Part shown: positions 45,779 to 58,099 of the stretch, piece by piece
Layout of the letters: each line of letters opens with the position of its first letter
How positions within the stretch are numbered: the stretch's first letter is position 1
Source of the DNA: Diatrype stigma
Lineage: Eukaryota; Ascomycota; Sordariomycetes; Xylariales; Diatrypaceae
Assembly: GCA_022225965.2 (NCBI GenBank)
Contig: JAKJXP020000140.1
Location: 1 to 64,000 of the forward strand
Reading direction: 5' to 3'
Length of the DNA: 64,000 nucleotides
Program-made: the position numbers and the translations under genes
Notes under the pieces: model-generated
Told to the model about the DNA's origin: nothing
What the model saw: the letters and a program-made list of their open reading frames with translations, nothing else
Databases searched by the model: none

Positions 45779-48700
45779 ATGGGTGTCAATGGTCTCTGGA
45801 CCGTCATTCAGCCCTGCGCGCGGCCGACTAATCTCGCCACCCTCAACCGTAAGCGATTGGCCGTGGACGCTTCCATCTGGATCTACCAGTTCCTGAAAGC
45901 CGTGCGCGACAAGGAAGGCAATGCATTGCGCAACTCGCATGTCGTCGGCTTCTTCCGTCGAATATGCAAGCTGCTGTGGTTCGGAATCCAACCCGTCTTC
46001 GTCTTCGACGGTGGCGCCCCCGCCCTGAAACGGCAGACTATCAACAAGCGAAAGCGTAGGAGAGAGGGCCGTCGCGATGATGCCGTGCGCACGGCCGGTA
46101 AGTTGCTTGCCGTCCAGATGCAGCGCGCCGCGGAAGAGGAGGGCGAGAAGAGGCGGAAGAGGCTCGAACTTGAGCAGCAGGGCACGCGCCCGGTCCAAGA
46201 TGACGATGCTCTGGAGGAGTTACCCAGCGCCGATAAGTTAGTCTACGTTGATGAACTAGGAATGAACCAGAAAGAGCGGGAGAAGAGCAGGCGATTTTAC
46301 AAGCAAGACGCATATCATTTACCCGAGCTAGATGGCAGTATCGCGAATATGGGGAGGCCTGAAGACCCGCGGATCATGAGCGTCGAAGAATTAGAAGAGT
46401 ATGCCCGCCAATTCAACAGCGGCGAAGACATCAATCTCTACGACTTTAGTAAGATAGATTTCGAGGGCGAGTTCTTCAAGAGCTTACCGCCCGCCGATCG
46501 CTATAATATCCTCAACGCCGCGAGACTGCGAAGTCGCCTGAGAATGGGTCTGAGCAAAGAGCAGTTGGATACCATGTTCCCAGATCGAATGGCCTTCTCG
46601 CGCTTTCAGATTGAGAGGGTGAAAGAGAGAAATCATCTGACGCAGCGGCTAATGAAGGAAGCCGGGATGACTGGTACCGATCTCACATTGGGTGTAAATG
46701 GCCGTATCGCGGGTGAGAAAGACCGTGAGTATATTCTCGTGAAGAACGACGGCGCCGAAGGCGGTTGGGCCCTTGGCGTTGTGAGTAGAGAAAAGGATCA
46801 AGGAGAAATTCACAAACCTATCGATGTTGATGCCCTTGACTTCCAGTATGAAGCCAAAGAGGAAGATAGCCTAGAAGATGAGGATGGATTCGAGGACGTT
46901 CCCATTGAAGGGCTCAACCGCTTGCCAAAAGTCGCTCCTCGTGCTGTCCAAGAAACACTTCCACAACGTAACCGCCTAGATGTCGCCCCACCGGACGAAG
47001 ATGATGAGTCTCTGTTTGTTTCGGGTGACGCTACAAGGGCTGTTGATGACCTGTTTGGACCGGACAATGCGGATCAGACATTGGTCGATGATGAAGAAGA
47101 GGATATCACCCGAGCTATTGCTCTGTCCATGAAAACTCAGCATGGAGTAACCTCTCCGGGGCACGAAGAAGAAGATGAAGACGACGCAGAATTTGAGGAT
47201 GTACCCGCCCCCGAATGGACTCAGAAAGCGACGGAGCAGTCCAAGCCAATCACCTCTGCAAGTGGCAGCATGATTGCGCACATCGTCAACAACAGAGCAA
47301 ACGCTGCGATTCCAAAGCGGAAAGCTAGCGTTGCAGGTAGTGACAGTGACGATGACTTTCAATCAGCATTATCTAGGGCAAGGAAGAAGAAAAAGGCATC
47401 AACGCGGAAACCAGAAGTAGCTCCGCCGGTTGCCAACAATCGAAATCCGTTCGGAGGACCCTTGCCCTTTGAAAAGCTAGACTGGAGATCTAGCATATTT
47501 GCCAGGCAGCCCGAAAGGCAGGAGAATAAGCCAGCTGCTGACCCTGAAGGCCCTCGCTTGAAGCCGCAGTCTGAAGATGAGCTTGCTGGTGGGTTTGAGC
47601 GAGAAGCAGGTGAAGACGAAGAGTCCCGGCCGTTGCCTCCCTGGATGATACAAGAGAACGACGATATCCGCGAGACTATGAAAGCACAGCGAGAATATGA
47701 GATAGAAATGAACGAAGCGGACCGTGAGGCTGCATTAGAGGAGGAAGCACGTCTTCGCAAAGAGGCTATCATCGAGATACAATCTTCCGATGACGAGAGT
47801 GATGTCGAATTCATTGACGCGCCACCCGCTCCAACTGCTGAAGAGTCGGTGCCTGTAGAAAAAGACACAAATACCCATCCTTTATCTCCAGCTACATTGA
47901 CGCGGGTCAGCCCTCCCATACCTGATGATGAACACCACGACGAGGATACTCGGCAGGCGGATATCATACAAAAGCAAACTACTGAAGCACAACCACTTGA
48001 TGAAAGTGTCACAAGGCTAAGAGATACTTCTAAGTCGTCTTCACCCGAACCGCAATTCGAAGAGGTAGAAATAATGCAACCGCCAAGTGACGAGCCTACC
48101 AATGAAAATGTGGCTCGCAACCCATCACCGGACCCCGTATCCGAGCCGGTACCGGAACCCCTACAGCAGTCCGAGGCCCCCGAAACAGACATAGTAGTAG
48201 ATGGAAACGATGAAATCTTCGGCGCCGACGCCTTCGACGACGAGTTCAGCGACCCAGAGGAGGAGGAGCTGCTCGCGCAGATGGCCGAGGAGGCCGAGGA
48301 GCACGCGCGGTTCGCCAGCCAGCTAAATCACCGACCGGAGCGGGAAAACCAGGAGGCGTACGAGCGGGAGCTGAAGGCGCTGCGGACGCAGCAGAAGAAG
48401 GACCGGCGGGACGCGGACGAGGTGACGCAGATCATGGTGTCCGAGTGCCAGGCGCTGCTGCGCTACTTCGGCATCCCCTACGTTACGGCCCCCATGGAGG
48501 CCGAGTCCCAGTGCGCCGAGCTCGTGCGCCTCGGCCTCGTCGACGGCATCGTCACCGACGACTCCGACACCTTCCTCTTCGGTGGCACCCGCGTCTACAA
48601 GAACATGTTCAACAGCAACAAGTTCGTCGAATGCTACCTCCTGAGCGACCTCGAGCGCGACCTGTCCCTCTCGCGCCACCAGCTCGCCCAGCTCGCCCAG

Positions 48701-49603
48701 CTCCTCGGCTCCGACTACGCCGAGGGCCTGCCCGGCGTCGGCCCCGTCACCGCCGTCGAGATCCTGTCGGAGTTCCCCGGGCCCGACGGGCTCGCGCGCT
48801 TCCGCGACTGGTGGCAGCGCGACGTGCAGCAGCTGCGCCCCGGCCTATCCGCGAAGGAGGCGGCGGCCGCGGCAGCGGCCGCCGACCAGGGCTCGCCCTT
48901 CCGCCGCAAGTTCCGCAAGGCCCAGGCCACGAAGCTCTTCCTGCCCCCGGGCTTCCCCAGCCCCGCCGTCGACGACGCCTACCTGCACCCCGAGGTCGAC
49001 GCCTCGCCCGAGCCATTCCGCTGGGGCGTCCCCGACGTCGAAGGCCTCCGCGATTTCCTCATGGCTACCATCGGCTGGTCCCGCGAGCGCACCGACGAGG
49101 TCCTCGTCCCCGTCGTTCGCGACATGAACCGCCGCGAGGCCGAGGGCACCCAGAGCAACATCACGCGGTACTTTGGGGGCGGCGTCGGAGTCGGGGCTCG
49201 GTTGCCGCCGCCTGAGGCTCAAAGTGGTGGTGCTGGTGGTAATGGCGGTAATGGGAGAGGAGAAGCGTTCGCGCCCAGGCGCAAGGCCCCGAAGGCTAGC
49301 AAGCGCATGGCTGAGGCAGTCAGCAAGCTGCGCGAGAAGAGGGGTGGGCCTTCTTCTGGTGCTAGTACTGCCGCTCCATCTGATACCGTAGCAGAAGAGG
49401 CGGCAGGCGGGGCTGGTACTGCTGATGGTGGCGGTGACGACGACGATGATGATCACGGGTATGTAGATGAAGATGGCGCCCAGACGAAGAATACGACGGC
49501 GGCAGGACAGCAAAAGGGCAAGGGCAAGGGTAAGGGTAAAGCTAAGAGTAGTAGAGGAAGTGGAAGAGGAAGAGGGAGAGGGAGAGGAGCCAAGACCACT
49601 TGA
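45779..49603 (+). CDS. RAD2: XPG-class nucleotide-excision-repair endonuclease (Rad2/Rad13)
   Basis: An intronless frame of 1274 codons starting MGVNGLWTVIQPCARP, the conserved XPG start. The N nuclease region covers about 1-100 (AVDASIWIYQFLKAVRD, FVFDGGAPALKRQ). A long acidic spacer follows and includes a ubiquitin-interacting-motif-like EDITRAIALSMK at about 440-452. The I nuclease region begins near 890, with the metal-binding MEAESQCAEL (about 905) and IVTDDSDTFLFGG, then the helix-hairpin-helix LLGSDYAEGLPGVGPVTAVEIL. A PCNA-binding box, QSNITRYF, lies at about 1126-1133, and the tail is Lys/Arg/Gly-rich. The enzyme makes the 3' incision in nucleotide-excision repair in the nucleus. GC content jumps in the I region relative to the spacer. 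Confidence 0.95.
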   Translation: MGVNGLWTVIQPCARPTNLATLNRKRLAVDASIWIYQFLKAVRDKEGNALRNSHVVGFFRRICKLLWFGIQPVFVFDGGAPALKRQTINKRKRRREGRRDDAVRTAGKLLAVQMQRAAEEEGEKRRKRLELEQQGTRPVQDDDALEELPSADKLVYVDELGMNQKEREKSRRFYKQDAYHLPELDGSIANMGRPEDPRIMSVEELEEYARQFNSGEDINLYDFSKIDFEGEFFKSLPPADRYNILNAARLRSRLRMGLSKEQLDTMFPDRMAFSRFQIERVKERNHLTQRLMKEAGMTGTDLTLGVNGRIAGEKDREYILVKNDGAEGGWALGVVSREKDQGEIHKPIDVDALDFQYEAKEEDSLEDEDGFEDVPIEGLNRLPKVAPRAVQETLPQRNRLDVAPPDEDDESLFVSGDATRAVDDLFGPDNADQTLVDDEEEDITRAIALSMKTQHGVTSPGHEEEDEDDAEFEDVPAPEWTQKATEQSKPITSASGSMIAHIVNNRANAAIPKRKASVAGSDSDDDFQSALSRARKKKKASTRKPEVAPPVANNRNPFGGPLPFEKLDWRSSIFARQPERQENKPAADPEGPRLKPQSEDELAGGFEREAGEDEESRPLPPWMIQENDDIRETMKAQREYEIEMNEADREAALEEEARLRKEAIIEIQSSDDESDVEFIDAPPAPTAEESVPVEKDTNTHPLSPATLTRVSPPIPDDEHHDEDTRQADIIQKQTTEAQPLDESVTRLRDTSKSSSPEPQFEEVEIMQPPSDEPTNENVARNPSPDPVSEPVPEPLQQSEAPETDIVVDGNDEIFGADAFDDEFSDPEEEELLAQMAEEAEEHARFASQLNHRPERENQEAYERELKALRTQQKKDRRDADEVTQIMVSECQALLRYFGIPYVTAPMEAESQCAELVRLGLVDGIVTDDSDTFLFGGTRVYKNMFNSNKFVECYLLSDLERDLSLSRHQLAQLAQLLGSDYAEGLPGVGPVTAVEILSEFPGPDGLARFRDWWQRDVQQLRPGLSAKEAAAAAAAADQGSPFRRKFRKAQATKLFLPPGFPSPAVDDAYLHPEVDASPEPFRWGVPDVEGLRDFLMATIGWSRERTDEVLVPVVRDMNRREAEGTQSNITRYFGGGVGVGARLPPPEAQSGGAGGNGGNGRGEAFAPRRKAPKASKRMAEAVSKLREKRGGPSSGASTAAPSDTVAEEAAGGAGTADGGGDDDDDDHGYVDEDGAQTKNTTAAGQQKGKGKGKGKAKSSRGSGRGRGRGRGAKTT

Positions 49604-50690
49604 TCAATATGGACGACAGACACACACAGAGATAGAGAGGCAGGGAGGCAGACAGACAGGGATATGTGAGCCGGGTCGTCTCGAATAAATATACCGCCTA
49701 AGATATATGTTGTCTAGATATTCTCTCTCACATTCAAAACGACCATGGAAAAACAAATGCTAGAATAAGAAATATCTTGAGGGAACTTGACAATATTTGC
49801 AGTGACAGTTACTAGGCAAAACATGTGGCATATGCGTAGTTTCTATCTGCAGGACGACTAGGTTGTACCGACCGAATGGTCCTCAAATACGTGGTGCGGA
49901 TTCGCTTCTCCCAACTTACATGTGATCTTCTACGAATGCACCTATCCGAACGAAACGAAGCTGAGTCATCCAAGGACGTAGCAAATCACAAGACAGCAGC
50001 AAAGGAAACACCACGGCGAAAATATAACAACCAGACTGACTCATCGGTCGGCATACTTAATTATTGATTCATGTAATGTTGTATTCATTCATAGTCCATG
50101 TCCCATGCCCATGCCCATGCCGATCCATACCCTTACTTTATTTTTCTGCGTCACCACTTCCCCCCAGAAGCACGAGAAGTGCCCTCGCCCTAGTGAATCA
50201 TTCGTGTCCTATTACGCTGCTACACCACCACCTCTCCTCTGCTCTCTCGCGGGAGCATAGCGCCCACATGCTATTTATTAAGTGAAGGGATAAGTCCAAA
50301 AATGCAGAATGGGTCGTCGTTCGTCGATGCGCGCAAACCCCAAGAAAGAAAACGATCACAATGGGCGCCTACTGACCCCGCTGAAAAGTCTATAGACCTA
50401 TGCGAATGTCGTCGCTTTCCATTCCAAGAAAATGAGATGGAAACTTGTGCGTGAGTGCGTGCGTGCCCTTCCCCTGATTTTTTGTGTCCCGTCCCCTGGT
50501 CGTGACCCGATGGTATCCCCGTCCGTAGTAGTATCTCCAAACGCCTTTGATGAATGAAAACTGGGAAGAAGAAATAGTAGTATGAATAATAATAAGTAGG
50601 GTCATTATCGTCTAGAGTGTAAGATCTGAAATATAAAGTTCGTAGGGTGATAGTACGGCATGGTGAAAGGCCCCATTCGAGAAAGCGCGT
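49604..50690. other. Convergent 3' flanks of RAD2 and histidine kinase
   Basis: Contains both 3' UTRs. Short tandem CCCATG units occur at about 50100-50122. Small frames are not gene-like. Confidence 0.5.
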
Positions 50691-53600
50691 TTACACGGCA
50701 GCCATCGGCTCGGGATACGGTGAGAACATGTCTACGAGCTGTTCGATCCTGGGCATGAGCTCGGGCATGCGGAACGGCTTGGATATTACGTCGTCCTATA
50801 ATTGGACATGTTAGCGCAAAATAAATGGCAAGGCGAAGTGCTTGTGCTAGTGCTTCGTGGGGAGTAACTTACAACTCCTGCGGCCTTTGCGTCCTCGATC
50901 TGCTCAGGCCGGGCATACGCCGTGACGGCGATGATCGGGATGTGACCGACAATAATACCGTCCCGCTCAAGCTCTCTAATTTTACGAGCACACGTCATAC
51001 CGTCCATGACGGGCATTTCAAGGTCCATGAGGATAACGGATATGTCGTCGCCCTCCTCTTCCTTCCCAGACCAGAATCGCGAGTCTTTAAGGACATCCAA
51101 GGCCTCGCCCCCGTGGTTCGCAACCTTCGTATTATTTCCGACGTTGCGAAGTTGCCTCTGAAGAACCTTCTGGTTTACCAAGTTATCTTCCACGATAAGC
51201 ACGTCGAACAGACGCTGGCCATCGGCGTATCGTGGCTTAGGCGTTGGGTTTTTGGTTTGCTGGCTGAGGCGTTCGAGGGACTTCGGTCGCCTGTTCTCAA
51301 TCACGGTTGACGAGCCGGGTGCCCGTGTCAGTGGAGGTGCAGTTGGTAATGTCCTACTGGCGGGGGGTGGCTCTGTTGTCTTGCGACTCTGTATGTAAAA
51401 TGAGAACGTGCTGCCAACGCCCTTCTGTGAGGTGACACCAATCTGCCCACCCTGGAGTTCGGTCAGTATCCTAGAGATAAAGAGACCGAGGCCACTGCCC
51501 CCGTACTGGACATGGGTTCGAGGGGTTGCCTGTGAGAAACGCTGGAACAAAAGCTTCTTTTCGTGATCATCAAGGCCCCTCCCAGTGTCTTGAACAGAGA
51601 AGTGGAGGTTGATCTTCTCCCCTTCACCCCAATCAGGGCTTTCGGTCAAATCACTTCTGTCCTCACTGTCCTTGGGGAAATATATGATCCCTGCGGCAGA
51701 TGCTTCCGAAATATCTCGGGAGGCATCAAGTATAACGGTGATAGATCGCTTCGGTCGAGTCTGTGTGAACTTGATAGCGTTGGTCATTAGGTTGATGAGA
51801 ACCTGCAGGAGGCGCGAAGGGTCAAGCTTGGCCCAGTCCACTCCCAGATCTAAATATCGGTTCTTAACCTGGAATTTCATTTCGATGCCGTTTGTGTTTA
51901 ACTCGCTTTCAAACATCTTAAGCACCCGCTGTACCACGGCTAACGGTTGTACATCAACAGGGGTTACTAAAAGTAGGTTTGAGTCAAGTTTCGAGAGCGT
52001 GAGGACATCATCCACTATTCGCTTTTGGTGGCTGGCACAGAGGGTGATGGTATTGGCCGCTTCTAGATTGGAATCCACCATGAGCTTCAAGCGCTCACTT
52101 CGGGACTGCGCTTCCTCCGATGACTTGTATTTCAGGAGAGCACCAGCTATCTCATCCGCACACTGGAGAATGGCGCTGAGTGGGTTGCGCATCTCATGAC
52201 TTGTTATGTCGATGAAATTCTCTTGTTGTCGCTTGAGTTCAACGGCTTCCTCGCGACGGTGTGTTTGGATCTGTTCGGCCAGCTTCTGCTGCGATATGTC
52301 TGTCAAACACCCGAAGATGCCTTTGATCCTGCCATCAGAACTCCTCTCCGGATAGGCACTCATCAACACCCAGGTATCGATAATATGGTCTCCAAAGTTC
52401 CGAGAGCACCTGAACCTAAATTCGTGTGTGATTGCGACCTTGTCCCGAATCAACTTGTGCCAGACTTGTTCCAGAGCAGCCCGGTCTTCTTCGTTCACAC
52501 TCTTCATCCAAGTATTGACGCTGTCCTCTGACCGAGGATGCCTGGTAATCTCCCACCACATATCGTTGCAGTAGGTGATGAACCCTTCGTAGTTGGCAAT
52601 GAACATCCCCACCGGCGCAAACTCGGCCATCCTCGTGAATTTGAGTTCGCTTTCCCTAACCTCTAGGGTACGCTCTTGTAGCTGTTCCGTCAAGCTTTGT
52701 CGGTCGAGGGCTGCCAGTCGAGCCGCCTTCTGTCCTCGGCGAATCTCCTCCTCGAAGAGCACGACTGATGCCAGCGACGTTGCAAGCTGCCTCGATAGCA
52801 GGTTAATGAAGAGTTTGTAGTCATCGTCAAACGGCCTTCTGGGGTTCACGCCCATTACCATGAAACCGACCACATTCTCGCCACCAGTAGTTGGGTGTAT
52901 AGGGAAAATGACGATCGACTGGCAGGGCGGGCCGTTGGACCCTCTCCATTCAAACCCATCCATCAGGTCTTTTGGCATGCTCCCATCGGCTGTCGACAAT
53001 CTGACTGGAGCTCCGGATTGAGACATTGACTCTCGCATGTAGGGCGCAAAACCTTCGTTACTTGTTCTCAGATCTAAAGAGGAAACCAGACAACGATGAC
53101 CTTGGGGCACACCCAGAGAAACTTCCAGGGTGATCTGAGGTGGGTTGGCCAGGCTCCCGGAATGCATTGATGAATTGTCGCTCTCTGACTCTTCGGTGAC
53201 GGAATATATCAAGTTGAACGGCACATCCTCTTCGTTGTATTCCAGCCCTTTGCTGACCTGCTTCCAGAAGCTCTTCACATCGCGGGCCATAGCCGTCTTC
53301 TCGCCAACTTCGCGGAGAGTGAGCATGCGGCGCTCAGCAACCTTCCGGCGCGTGTTTTCGAAGGAAGGGTTGTACAGTCCGACGACGGATCCGTCTTCGC
53401 CAACGAGTGGCACAATCGACCAAGAGAAATACGTTTCTTCAGCGTAGCCATTGCGGTTGATTATGATGCGGTCATCGTTCTTCATAGTGGCCTGGCCCGA
53501 GTCCCATGCGCCTTCGAAAATGGGCTCCATGTCTGTCCAGATCTCGCTCCAGGCATCCTTATAGCTCCGACCCATGAGGGATGGATGTTTCTGTCCAGCC

Positions 53601-55210
53601 ATGACGATGTACGCTTCATTATACATTGTTGTTAGTTCACGGCCCCAATACAACGCTGCAGGGTGAGGGCTGCCCATAACCATGTTAGCCATTGCACGTA
53701 GGTCGGACGACCAAAGCTCGATAGGTCCTAGGGGGGTAGATGCCCAGTCGATTGTGCGAGCAAAGCGTATATGTTCAGGCAAGTCGGGAGACAACGGAAT
53801 TCGCGTCCAGTCGAAGGATGGCTGTTCAATCGGGACCGAGAAAATTTCAGGGGTAAAGGCGGCATTTCGATGCAAAAGCCCACTGTCGCCACCATCACTA
53901 CGAACTTCGTGTACACTATGATCGTCCGTCTCCATAGCATCGATACTTCCAAAATAGTCGCGGTCGATTATGGCGGTATCGCTAGGCGTCTTTGGGTGGG
54001 CCATCGGTGTAAGTTCTCGAGCACGGGAGTCGATGCTAGCTTCTCGCTCCAGAAGGGGTTCAGGAGATGTTCGCGCAACTGAAGCTGCACTTGTATTGGC
54101 ACTCACGAACCGGAACCGATTCCTCAGAGTAGAGCAGGTCCAGTTTAACCCTCCATAATGGAATGACGGCACGAAAACATCGAGCCCATCGGGGTGATTG
54201 CCCGAATTTTTTACCCACGTTTTAAAACTATCAAAGTCATCCTTGGCATCATGATCATTCTCCGGGAAGTCCCCTAAAATTAAGTGACGAATGGATTCTG
54301 AGACCTGCAAGGCCGGGTTCGCCCATAGTATGGCGAGAGGACCAGGAGTACTATTCGCGAAGTTCAGCCCATCGATGACGAAGGTAGGTCTGTCGTCTCT
54401 TTCCAGCAGCTCGAGGATGCCAACCCCCTGGAGTATTTGCAAGCCTGAGCCCTGCGTCTCCGGACTCCGATTCGAGTTCACAGCATCAATGGAGGACCAG
54501 CTACCCGGGGTACTGGAGGACCTTGCCGGACTGGCTGAACTGACCGTCCCTCGGGCGAGCCTTAACGTTGTCACTTCTGCAGCATCCCGCGTGCGATTTA
54601 ACATGGTTCCGGCCGCCTCGAGGCCTGAGAAACTAGACGGGCGTGTCATAGCAGGCCTCTGCTTGTTAGAAAAGAAAAGTGGCGACGTCATGCCGTCGAT
54701 GAACTTGGGCGGCAGGGCAGGCTTGGAGAAAGTGCTCAGGTCGATGTTGCGAGGCGGCGTGAGACGCGGTCTCTTCGAAGGAGGCTGGCTTCCTCCTCTT
54801 CCATCATCCTCCCCTCCACCGTCAGCCTGGTCGGAGGAAGGTCTCTTTTCCGGCGTCAACGTGTTATTGCAGGAGTGGTGCGCAGCGGCCTGGTTCGTCC
54901 TTGCTGCCAAAGCAACCTCGCTTTGCAGCCTGGCCGCTAGGTCCTCAGTAACCGGTGATAAGTGCGCATTCGTTGCAGGCGTCAACCCATAATGGCCGAT
55001 CACTGCCGTGTACTCGCCGGAAACCTGGCAAGCGGTGATGTTGGTCTGGCCGGCAAGGGTGTACCGATGTTGGTGGACGTCCTCGGCGAACTGGCCGGAG
55101 GCGGAAGGCTTCAGCAGGTCGGGGCGGGCTGGATCGCGGGGCCCGGACTTGAAATTACCCCCGGAGACTGGAATGGGAGGAGGCTCGGCCTGCTCGTTGT
55201 CTAAAGTCAT
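50691..55210 (-). CDS. Hybrid histidine kinase with PAS domains
   Basis: Proposed exons are 55210-50873 and 50795-50691, giving 1480 aa. The 77-nt intron (GTAAGT...TTATAG) interrupts the receiver domain just before DDVISKPFRMPEL, supplying the conserved Lys of the receiver. Domain order: a ~450-residue low-complexity N-terminus, a PAS-like sensor (about 481-600, FARTIDWASTPLGPIELW onward), a GAF-like region (about 650-820), a PAS domain (about 855-980), a HisKA domain with phospho-His about 1005 in ITSHEMRNPL, an ATPase with N-box NLMTNAIKFTQ (about 1140) and GSGLGLFIS (about 1240), and a receiver with phospho-Asp about 1391 in LMDLEMPVMDG. No TM segment is seen, so it should be a cytosolic phosphorelay sensor passing phosphate to Ypd1. 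The signal is unknown, and the fungal group number was not assigned. Confidence 0.92.
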
Positions 55211-57599
55211 GAAGCGACTTTAACTAGCAAAAGCTGTGCGAACCCGTTGGAAGCCGTTAGGAGGAGGATGGCAAAGGGGAAGGTTGTAGGGCCTCGGACA
55301 TGGACAAGGTGTGCGGCCAATGGAAGTGGGACGGGAGTATCTTAGATCAAGATGACGGGCTTCTGGGCTTTTACGAATCATGGAAGATGCGACTCTGTAT
55401 GTATGTATGTAGGTATGTAGGTATGTAAGTGCGTAGGTATGTAGGTATGTGAGCTGTCTTTCGCTCAGGGACCCGCAGGGACTCGGTGCTAAGCCTACTG
55501 CGAAGTAGTTCGCCTCGTTTAAAGCTTGTATGCCGCTATGGATAGGCAATAAGACAGTGTCCGTTTCACCCCAGTGCTAAGTTTCCCACTGCTGCTGAAT
55601 CCGCGCGTAGTTGCCTGTAGGTAGTCTGTAGTATGTTGGCTTTGGTTCGAGTTGAGATATCATGGACGTATGGGGGTTTGATGGCCAGGATGGTTATCAT
55701 GGACGCAGAGAGTCTGACCTACATACATACATGTATATACATACGTGCATACACTCATATACATGCAAGTTGATGCAAGCAAGCAACCTTGGAAGACAAG
55801 CGAGCAAGCGGGTATTGGGCCGTAGTAGTGATAGTTCTCTTGTTATTATTATCAGTTTGTTAGTTATAAGAAATCCTGTAAGGCCGCTTGCTGTTGGATG
55901 CATGAGATAACGAAGTGAATAACTAAGTAATTAGACATGTGGTAAAGTAAAGACCGGGAAAGACTCGTAGGCTTGTAGCTGGTTTACTTGGTATGTACAG
56001 CTTCTATGTGGTGGTATTAGAGAGCTTGGAGAAAAACATGAAAGTCCAGAGGAAACACTCGATGTCTTGAACTTCTGGAAGTACTAGTCTTAGGTAGGTA
56101 CTCACTTAGCCTGCGACTCTGGGTAGACCTGGTAGGCCAGTATAGGCCTACTACGTAGTAGATGACTTACCTAACCTTGACTTGTATTGTGCTTACTTCC
56201 GTCGAACTTCCGTGGACTGTGGGTGATACCGCAACTACATAACCGCAACCTTACCTGAATGAGAATAAAAGTGGCTCGAGGCGTTCCCTTGTCATGCCCC
56301 AAAACGTAAAGCCCAAACCGCTGGTCACGTTTAGGGCAATCGCAGTTGAAGATCCATCAGCAGATCTGCTAGTATGGCGCAAGTAATACACTTTGAGTCT
56401 TAGGTACTGCATACTTGTGGCATGTAATACCTGCACTTGTCGCTCACTTCTTAGTATGTAGGTAACTACCTTACTATAACACAGTAGTATGTAAGCCAGA
56501 TCCAGATAACAGAGATCCTGCTAATTACCTGCTTTTTAAGTAGGTAGTTGTGAAAAGAGCGCACGCAAGCAACTCGCTATCTCAGGTTGTGTGTGTATAC
56601 AGGCTGGCTCTGATCAGGTCAGGATGTGAGTGCGTGAGAGATGCTATTCGGATCTAAGACAGGACATACAAATCGATGTATTCTAGGATACTAGTAGCTG
56701 ATAGTATATCGAGATATAGAGCGAGGGGTCATCAGGACTCACCCGAAACCAACAGACTCACGGATTCCCCAATATCTGCACTACTATAGTCATAGTCACA
56801 AGTGAGTAACCATATAACTCGGACGTAGTATTACAGGCTTCATATGCCTTTCAACAGGCGCAACATGTTCAATATCTTCTGCTTTATAAAATATGCAGAG
56901 CCAAGAAACCTCCTGATCCGGTACTGTATGTACGAACTTGCAAATGCTGCAAACCTTTGATAAGTTCGACATCCGCTGCCAACCACTGTACCGACCAGCC
57001 AGATCAGAGCAGCTAGATATGAATCTTAATCCCATCCCCAGGCTGCCAGAAACCCTAGAAGCCAAAAGGCGGGCACGATTCAGAGGGCCTTTGTCGATCA
57101 TTTCCCCAGGCGCGGTTGCATAACAGCGAGATGAGCAGTAGATTGTAATGTATAATGTACGAAGCATGCGGTAAGGATTGTGGTTGCTTTGGATGAGCCC
57201 CGTGTGGTTGAACAACCAACTAACCTCAAACAAAATCCGCCGACGCTCATATTTGCGTTCTTAGACCGATCTAGACTCGGCGATCTGCAATGCTAAGAGA
57301 CACCAACCCGCATCTCGGCCCTCACAGCCCTCCCTCAACTTTATCACTGGAGCTCTAACTATCTAGGGGATCTTGGGGAACAACAAGCTGATGGATACAT
57401 ACGTACTACGTAGTAGTATGCACCTACGAAGGTGTGAAGTATGCGAAATATGCGAGGTATGCGAAGTATATATGTTATCTGTTTAACTGGTTTAACGCGA
57501 TTAATTAGCACTCATCATCGCAGGTCAGATATGACGACTATGCAGTGACAGAATTACCTCATAAAAGCAACTGGGGAAATAGGCTCGGATGGAAACTTA
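55211..57599. other. Intergenic, histidine kinase promoter, microsatellite
   Basis: No convincing gene. The minus-strand frame 56796-57233 (145 codons) has no family features. It holds a GTAT/GTAG tract at 55397-55451, ACAT/TACA-rich DNA at 55720-55765 and TAGGTA motifs at 56090-56180. The GC content falls off sharply at about 57.6 kb. Confidence 0.5.
55397..55451. repeat. Imperfect GTAT/GTAG microsatellite
   Basis: Tandem tetranucleotide-based tract (GTAT with GTAGGTAT variants) upstream of the histidine kinase start, possibly in its 5' UTR or promoter. Confidence 0.85.
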
Positions 57600-58099
57600 A
57601 TTGTTTGAAATATACCATTTTGAAATATGCCTACGTCCAATACGACTAATAGTACCAGACACTTTAGTTAATAACACCAGACATTAACCACATTCGGAAT
57701 AAAGACCCCGCTTATATAATTTAGCTGCGCACGTACTTATCCGCTTATATAACTTAATGTCTACTTAACTTATACTTTATATTAAGAATAATTAAAGCTA
57801 TTAAAGGAATTATTACGATAATTTTTATTATATTATACGTTTTTATTACTTATTTCGAATTATGGCTTAATTTTTCGAACGCCTTAATACGTTCCAAGTT
57901 ATATTTACTTTATTATAGCATTTGTTATTTATTAAAACCCTTATAATCCGATAGCGCAATTTAATTATTTTCTTTATAATTGGATTTTATCGAATCCTAT
58001 TGCTTTTAAATATTATACGGCAATAGTTATAACGCGGCGAAAACGAAAAAGTTTCCCCTAAAGCCCCCTTTTAGTTACGATTATCATTGCGGCCGTTAA

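Noticed and set aside
56796..57233. A 145-codon minus-strand frame near the AT-rich border
   Set aside because: No domain or motif recognised; surrounding DNA is intergenic in character.
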